Part shown: positions 58,270-64,000 of the stretch, piece after piece | Position numbering within the stretch: the first letter of the stretch is position 1 | Layout: each line of letters opens with the position of its first letter | Assembly (NCBI GenBank): GCA_944990035.1 | Contig: CALYLX010000070.1 | Coordinates: 117,718-181,717, forward strand | Source: Clitopilus passeckerianus | Taxonomy: Eukaryota; Basidiomycota; Agaricomycetes; Agaricales; Entolomataceae | DNA length: 64,000 nucleotides | Direction of reading: 5' to 3' | Translations under genes and position numbers: made by a program | The notes under the pieces: generated by a model | Databases searched by the model: none | The model's input: only the letters and a program-made list of their open reading frames with translations | What the model was told of the DNA's origin: nothing

Positions 58270-61028
58270 ATGGGTTTCAGAGCGTTAGCTTTGGTTGCTT
58301 GGGTCTTCACGGCATGTGTACACGCGAAGCTTGTCGATTTGAGTACGGCTGCAGATGAAGGCAAGGCTATCCTGCAGAAGACAAGTTTTGAGTGAGTGTA
58401 GAACGGCTTTCGTTGATGTGAGCCAGTACTTATGACTGAATCGTCTTCAAGTTACGTACGCGAAGTCTCCTATGCAATGAACTCTCGACCTAATGACGAC
58501 GTGTTATGGTTTACTAGATCGTTGTTGGAGGTGGAATATCAGGCTTGACCGTTGCGCGTCGTCTCTCAGAAGACCCTTCCAAGTCTGTTCTGGTTCTCGA
58601 AGCTGGCAGATCCGGTGTCAATGAGTGAGCCCTTCAGCATTTCCGGCCAATCGTGTTTGCTCATGAGCATCCCTCAGCCCTCTCGTTACTGTCCCCGGGA
58701 ACTCGTTCAAGTTCATTGCCACTGACATTGACTGGCTTGACTCTGTAAGTGAAGACCGTTTCTCTCAGGGGGCTTAAGCTAATGATCTACCATGAAATAG
58801 ACAGTACCACAAGTTCATGCTGCTAACAAGACTATCAATATCTCCTCCGGCAAGGTACGGCTTGCAATATCCACCGTCTCGCGGCTAGCTGTATGCTAAC
58901 TGTCACCCACCCAGGTCCTCGGTGGAGGAAGCGCAATCAATGGCATGGTTTGGACGCGTGGGCACAAGTCCGAATTCGATGCCATCGAGAAGCTTGGCTC
59001 AAAAGGATGGAACTGGAACACCTTCTATGGTGCCATGCGAAAGGTAATTGCAGCCGTTTATATCAAACAAAAACCTCCTAAATGGCAAGCCATTTAGGCG
59101 GAAACCCTGAACGTTCCCTCTCCCAGCTTGGTGCAAGAATTCGGGTACACCGTCAACCCTCAATCAGTGGGTTTCAGCGGACCTGTAAATGTGTCTTTTC
59201 CCAATATCAACTTCATGTTTGTACTCATGTTCTGCGTCGAGCAAGCTTGATTGCTGACTATGTTAAAGCCAACATCAGCTCCTGATCAACGCCTCTGTTG
59301 AGCTTGGCCACAATTTCAACAAGGATGCTTATAGCGGCGACAACGCAGGTGTCTACTATACTCTCACCTCCACGGACAACGCAGTTCGTGAGACTTCTGA
59401 GTTTGCGTACAGTAAGCTACCACTGCATTGGACCAGTATTTATTTTGACACGTTCTCTCCACTTTAGTCGACCCCGTACTATCCCGCCCGAACCTTGTTG
59501 TCTTCGGCCATGCCCTAGCAACCAAAGTCAACACTACCGCTGGCTTTTCAACATCTTCTCTCGTCACCGCCTCGGGCGTGCAAGTCAACTTCCCGGATAA
59601 CTCCGCCCAATTCGCGAAGAGCAAGAAGGGAGGGGACGTCATCCTATCCGCTGGCTTCCTTCGCACACCCCAGCTCCTCGAGCTGTCAGGAATCGGAGAG
59701 AAAAAGAGGCTCGGAGGCATTGGAATTAAAAGCGTTGTAGATTTGCCCGGTGTTGGTGAAGGATATGAAGACCAGTAAGTAGAAGAGTCCTTCTCAAGTG
59801 AGGCCCCGCTAACTTGTTTAACAGTACGTTGTCAATTCTGACGTACAAGCTTAGACCGCCTTACCTATCCTTTGACGCTTTGAGCTACAATGCCACACTT
59901 GCTGCTGAGGTTCGCGTTCCCAGATTCCCTTCCTTTCATCTCCCAAGACTGATACCCGCATCAGCAAGAAGAACTATACAAACAACGGCAAGGATGGCAG
60001 ACATTCGCAAATTGTGTTCTCAATTTCGCACCCGCCGACAAGATCCTCACCCCAGCCGAGCTTCAAGAAGCGCGTAAGATTCTCAGCAAGAAGCCACCCT
60101 CTATCTCGCAAGAGCAATTCGATATCATCCGCAACGGTGTCTTCAACGGTGTCCCTCAGGCCGAGTTCCAACTCGTGAGTTGTCGCCCAAAATCCAAACG
60201 ATGTTTGAGCTTAGAAAAGGTTTCGTGACCAAGTTCAATTCATTTTCGGCAGGAAACAACAAGGAGCCGAATACCAGCTACGTTTCTATCTCCGTCGTCC
60301 ATCTACACCCTCTTTCGCGCGGCAATATTGTGAGTTCATTGTCCCCCCGTTCAGTGGCTTTTGAGTTTTTCTCACTTGCGTCTAGCACATCAACTCTTCC
60401 TCTATAATTGACCACCCAATCGCCGATGCGAATGCATTCGAGTCGGATTGGGACCGTTGGTTCCTCGCTAAAGTAGCTGCCTACGCACGGAAGTTGTTCC
60501 AGACGAAGGCATATTCGCAAATTATCGCAGAAGAGGTGTTCCCAGGACGTGAGTTTTTGGCTTCCACAGTATCGTTTTGATGTGGAACATTAGGCCTGAT
60601 TCGTCCTTCCGATAGCCAACGTCACAACTCAAGGCCAATGGGAAGATGTGGGTCCATCGAACGACTAGAATGCCTAAGGTGTACTAACGAAAGTCCTAGT
60701 TCGTCTCCGAAAACCTCTACTTTAACTATCATGGAGTCGGAACCGCGGGACTTCTTCCCCGCGACAAAAACGGCGTCGTCGACTCGCGACTGAAAGTCTA
60801 TGGGTAAGTCGAGCGAGATCTATATTGGAAACATGTCCCAATGGTTAATCAGGACCTCAAATATTCGCGTCGTGGATGCATCCGTTTTACCTGTCCTTGT
60901 ATCGGCACATACCCAAGTTCGTATTCTATTGGATCATCAGCCTTTGCTGAAATTGACCTCTTCACGTATTCCAGCCTCTAGCCTATGCAATTGGCGAACG
61001 TGCGGCAGAAATTATCCGTTCGGCGTAG
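58270..61028 (+). CDS. secreted GMC oxidoreductase (aryl-alcohol/glucose oxidase family)
   Basis: Seventeen exons join in phase to 609 residues: 58270-58391, 58452-58455, 58518-58624, 58678-58744, 58801-58854, 58915-59043, 59098-59216, 59269-59411, 59468-59774, 59825-59909, 59965-60174, 60264-60329, 60386-60548, 60616-60647, 60700-60803, 60853-60916 and 60975-61028. A signal peptide ([14 protein letters not shown]) precedes the FAD dinucleotide fold [16 protein letters not shown] and [11 protein letters not shown] signature 1 is [18 protein letters not shown]; signature 2 is [23 protein letters not shown]. The C-terminus shows [30 protein letters not shown] and [19 protein letters not shown], carrying the active-site His pair. 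The enzyme oxidises an alcohol or sugar and reduces O2 to H2O2 or quinones, possibly for lignin decay. The second exon is only 4 nt. Confidence 0.9.
58452..58455 (+). other. 4-nt micro-exon (TTAC) of the GMC oxidoreductase gene
   Basis: Exon 1 ends TTTGA before GTGAGT and exon 3 starts ATCGTTGTTGG. The conserved Phe-Asp-Tyr-Ile-Val-Val start of the FAD fold requires T plus TAC in between. CAAG|TTAC|GTACGC supplies exactly these bases, flanked by introns of 60 and 62 nt. Confidence 0.7.
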
Positions 61029-62272
61029 GACACTAGCGTCATGATATCCACAAAACCGAATGAGCGAGCTTGCTATATACGTTGACGGCTACCATAACCG
61101 ATTCCCTTGACCTTCCTACCCAAAAGTCCCAATGAATGAGTGAAAGTGTATTCTGTAAATCGAATTGAATAAGGAAACATGAAGAATTGGTATGAAGTTC
61201 ATGATGACGACGATACGACGATGTTGATGAATAAAAATAGTATGTAGTAAGAAGTTGAAATAGGTGTGCATCTCGTTGTCGTAACCCGATTCGCATGTCT
61301 ACAGGTTCCGGGCGCCAGCACGGCGGTAATGACGCGCCGAGCCTAACCAAGAGACACAGAAGTTCACTGTTCAATCCAACCCCTAAAGGTGCCGAGAACT
61401 CAAAGCCGCCGAGCGCTTATTCCTTCCTCCCCTTCCCCTCCCCAAATCTCCTGCAGAACCAGGTAATCCCTGAGGCTTGAATCCCACGTGTGTGCCCTTT
61501 TGTTGCAAATAGACTTGAACGTTCGAGTGGCAACGGTACACGCAACTCGGATGACGCAATTGAATTGATGCAACGCCTAGAGTAGCTTGTGCCCGTTGAG
61601 ATGCACATGGGCATGCACCGAGCTTATCATCTTAGAGACGGATAGGCTAACGCAGTTCATAGTGCAGCTCTGCCTGGATTACAACGTGGGCGGAATGCAA
61701 TGTGGCTCTTCATTCCATCGAAATGAATCGTTCGTCGTTCGAGGGGGTGGCAAGCTTTAATGCGAAGCCAGGAATGTATTGTCGGACCTGGGATAGGGAT
61801 AGGTACGACTCGAGCAGCGAAACCCGCGGCTTCTCCCAGTTCAGTACCTCGGAAGAACGCGACTGAATTCGAGTCTTTCGAGATTAACCTGACAAGCCCG
61901 CTATTGACGGTGCTGCGTCAGACTAGGTCGGGTAGGTCAACAGCCGGTAGGGAGTGGGGTACGGAGGGTGTATAAGGTGGAATGGGTGGAGGAGGGTCTG
62001 TGAGAATGCTGATCCAAGCTGAGCTTCAGCGTCTCTTGCAAAGGGGAACTTTGGTCCAATGGCATGGCCCGGTATCCGATGAGCTAGGACATGATATAAT
62101 GACCATTTTCTCTTGGGCGAAAGTTAAGGAACGCCCGTCGAGCATGGCCAAGTCAAAGATTCTAGATCACTCGAGTGAATAATTTGGATTTGGGTGGGTT
62201 CGAGGTACATGCAAGATAGGATGGCATGGGTGAAGCGAGGTGAGGTGAGGTGACGAGCGCGAAAGAAGGTTA
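61029..62272. other. convergent intergenic region, no supported gene
   Basis: 1.2 kb between the oxidoreductase stop and the stop of the minus-strand Bck1-like gene. No kinase-type or other family motif was found on either strand, which matters because a kinase domain might have been expected here. Confidence 0.5.
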
Positions 62273-63464
62273 TCAAGCATAGAAATCTTCAATATCATTC
62301 AAATGTGGACTTGTCGACTGAGAATTAGCACCACCACCTGAACCTCCACTACCACCACTAGCATTGCTCGTTGCGGTCGTCATGCTAATGGATCTCGGAT
62401 AGTGATCGGCGCCGCTGGAGAAGGGCGGGCTTGGTGCCGAGGTAGGTGTGGGTATCGCAGGGAGCGGGCGGACGGGTCTTCGTTGTTGCCGAGGTTGCTG
62501 GGGCGAATGTTCGGGAGGAGATGGAAGTTGGGTTTGGGTGTGGTGGGTGGATATGGGCGGCGGGTCGTCTGGCGTTGGGGGAAGGGCATGGGGTACGTGC
62601 GTTCCGTTGTGGTTGCTCAAGACGAAGTTGGGGTGTCCCGATGGTGGTGAGGTGGATGAGGTTGGTGAAATGCTGTTGCTCAACTCTCTTGCTTGTGCAG
62701 GACGGAGCGGTGGTGAACGGAGTCCATTTGATAGAGAATGTGAGCTATCGGGTGTTTGTGGTGGTGGCACCTGTGTCTTTAGGGATAGATTAGGTTATGG
62801 GGAATCAGGGATGCCAAAATATAACATACCCTGTTATCTACTGTGTGAGAACGATTTCGCCTCCGCGTTTGAGACTGTACTTGTGCAGTTCCAGCATTTG
62901 AATGGTCACTTGTCGTTGACTCGATGTCCGAGGACTGGTAATCTGGCGATAGAGGGGAATTCCGTCCCCGCCTGGCAGCCCGTCTTCGAGAACCCGGGCG
63001 TTCAACGATGAATGCCAGCGAGCCTTTGGTATCGCCCCGTTCTCTGCACATAGACGAGAGAGTATCATCGTTAAGAGAGTGTCCCCAGGCGTCTGAACCA
63101 ATCTCCGTTTCGTAGATCAGCGATTGTGCTTGTTCTGCTGGGTCCAGTATGCCGAGCTGTGAGAGTGTCGGTTAAGCCGGTACAGAGCAAAGTCAGTCTG
63201 ACTGACCTTGTTGCATATCCTTGCACGAATCGTAGGGCCGTCGTTCAAGAAATCCGTGACATCCACTGGGGTGTACCTCTCTGCGTCTACTGTTACAACG
63301 ACAAGGATCCTGTCCCTCTTCGAAGTTGATGCTCCTGGCGGTGAAATAGGGCTTATCACCGGGTTTCTTGACTGCTGAGAACGATGGCCATAGCTATGAG
63401 ACGAATACAATCCTGGCGTTCGGCTGTGGTGGTTATAGTGCAGGTCTTGCCGTGAAGTCTCCAT
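62273..63464 (-). CDS. Bck1/Ste11-like ubiquitin-fold (Ras-association-type) domain protein without kinase domain
   Basis: Three exons (minus: 63464-63207, 63156-62830, 62776-62273) encode 362 residues. After a short Ser/His/Pro-rich start, residues ~42-130 read DRILVVVTVDAERYTPVDVTD, IRARICNKLGILD, YETEIGSDAWGHSLND and DTKGSLAFIVE. This is the ubiquitin-like module found before the linker and kinase of Bck1/Ste11-type MAPKKKs. The remainder is basic, then Pro/Ser/Thr-rich (PPPQTPD, LPPTPDD, RPLPAIP) and ends GGSGGSGGGANS...IEDFYA with TGA at 62273-62275. No protein kinase follows on this strand. It could be a regulatory or adaptor paralogue, or a truncated gene. An in-frame ATG at 63503 is an alternative start. 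Confidence 0.68.
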
Positions 63465-63791
63465 TGTGGAAGAAAATAGAGTTGAAAGTCGGATTATCTG
63501 CATATGAAGATGTTCATTTGGGGATAATTTCCTCTGATGGAAGTCTTTTTGGTTAAGAAGTGGTCAACCATGTGCAATTTACTGAAAGAATATTAGAGAA
63601 ATTCTAAAGATTCAGGTGCAATAATTGTTATTCTACAGGTACTTTCTGGCAAAATAATCACAAGAGAATTGCGGAACGGATAGGGGAACAAGGGGGGTAC
63701 ATAATTATTCCCACGAGTTTATTTTCATTTACTGTGAAATTAGAAAATAAATGATTAAATATCTTATTTCTCCTGCCACCATCCTTCCACC
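63465..63791. promoter_or_regulatory. shared divergent promoter, Bck1-like / CUE-like genes
   Basis: 327 bases between the divergent ATGs, AT-rich in its right half (63550-63760). No clear TATA box in either direction. Confidence 0.35.
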
Positions 63792-64000
63792 ATGTCCCAC
63801 TTCAAGTCGCAAGTTCGTTCGAACAAGCAACAAGACCCTTTTGAAAGCTTCAAATACCGCAGCCAAGCGCACCAATTGCAAGAAATCTACCCGACTCTTA
63901 CATCCGACGGTAAGTGTCATTCAAACGACACCAATATTGCAGCACCTTACCCGAAAAAAAGATGTCCAATCGCTTTTGAACGAGACCGGAGGCGAATTGG
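63792..64000 (+). CDS. CUE/UBA-like domain protein, 5' end only (runs off window)
   Basis: The ATG in CACCATGTCC has a good context. Exon 1 (63792-63909) and the start of exon 2 (63962 to the window end) give MSHFKSQVRSNKQQDPFESF, then YRSQAHQLQEIYPTLTSDDVQSLLNETGGEL. The last part resembles the helical CUE motif (leucine, YP, acidic pair, LL, ETGGEL) that binds ubiquitin. Many fungal CUE proteins act in ER-associated or polymerase II degradation. The rest of the protein lies outside the window, so the assignment is tentative. Confidence 0.55.
   Translation, partial: MSHFKSQVRSNKQQDPFESFKYRSQAHQLQEIYPTLTSDGKCHSNDTNIAAPYPKKRCPIAFERDRRRI

Noticed and set aside
62402..63011. Plus-strand frames of 82-187 codons rich in Gly and Trp
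   Set aside because: They are antisense shadows of the Pro-rich tail of the Bck1-like gene.

Overview
The window is nuclear DNA of a filamentous basidiomycete, most likely an Agaricomycete. Nearly every gene is broken by many short introns of about 46-65 bases with GT...AG ends and CTNAY-type branch sites. The protein set is typical of mushrooms: a pair of DUF6534 seven-helix proteins, a GH79 glucuronidase, a secreted GMC oxidoreductase and a two-finger GATA factor. I named no species because nothing in the sequence fixes one. Exon limits come from reading frames, splice consensus and continuity of known protein families; no transcript data were available. Gene spans run from start codon to stop codon.

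Layout, left to right. 1-4020 is the 3' part of a Ty1/copia LTR retrotransposon with one in-frame stop in pol and a 396-base 3' LTR. An AT-rich gap follows. 5062-8466 holds ribosomal stalk protein P1 and an acylaminoacyl-peptidase-like serine peptidase. 9336-11291 is the first DUF6534 protein. A WRAP53/TCAB1-like WD40 protein (minus, 11481-13205) diverges from a GH38 alpha-mannosidase (13361-18588). Next are an MFS sugar transporter (19482-21704), an alpha/beta hydrolase (22223-23542), the second DUF6534 protein (24683-26600) and a long-chain acyl-CoA synthetase (minus, 27455-29912).

29913-35058 is a 5-kb stretch without a gene I can defend. After it come a two-finger GATA factor (35059-38090), a tandem-domain Ser/Thr-rich protein (38936-40204), a small secreted acidic protein with a cationic tail (minus, 40491-40976), acyl-CoA oxidase (minus, 41732-44484) diverging from a La protein (44787-46666), an unknown membrane protein (47117-48482), GH79 (49034-51461), DAHP synthase (minus, 51709-53349) diverging from a PIH1 protein (53664-54953), a two-LIM protein (minus, 55065-56510) diverging from eIF5A (56771-57616), a GMC oxidoreductase (58270-61028), a kinase-less Bck1-like protein (minus, 62273-63464) and the 5' end of a CUE-like gene (63792 onward).

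The genes are mostly housekeeping and do not form an obvious biosynthetic cluster. Two belong to fatty-acid breakdown (acyl-CoA synthetase and peroxisomal acyl-CoA oxidase) but lie 12 kb apart. Divergent pairs share short promoters five times. The most unusual theme is exon architecture: exons of 2, 4, 10, 12, 13, 14 and 16 nt, a first coding exon that is only the ATG, a GC-AG intron, and two DUF6534 paralogues with almost the same exon-length series.
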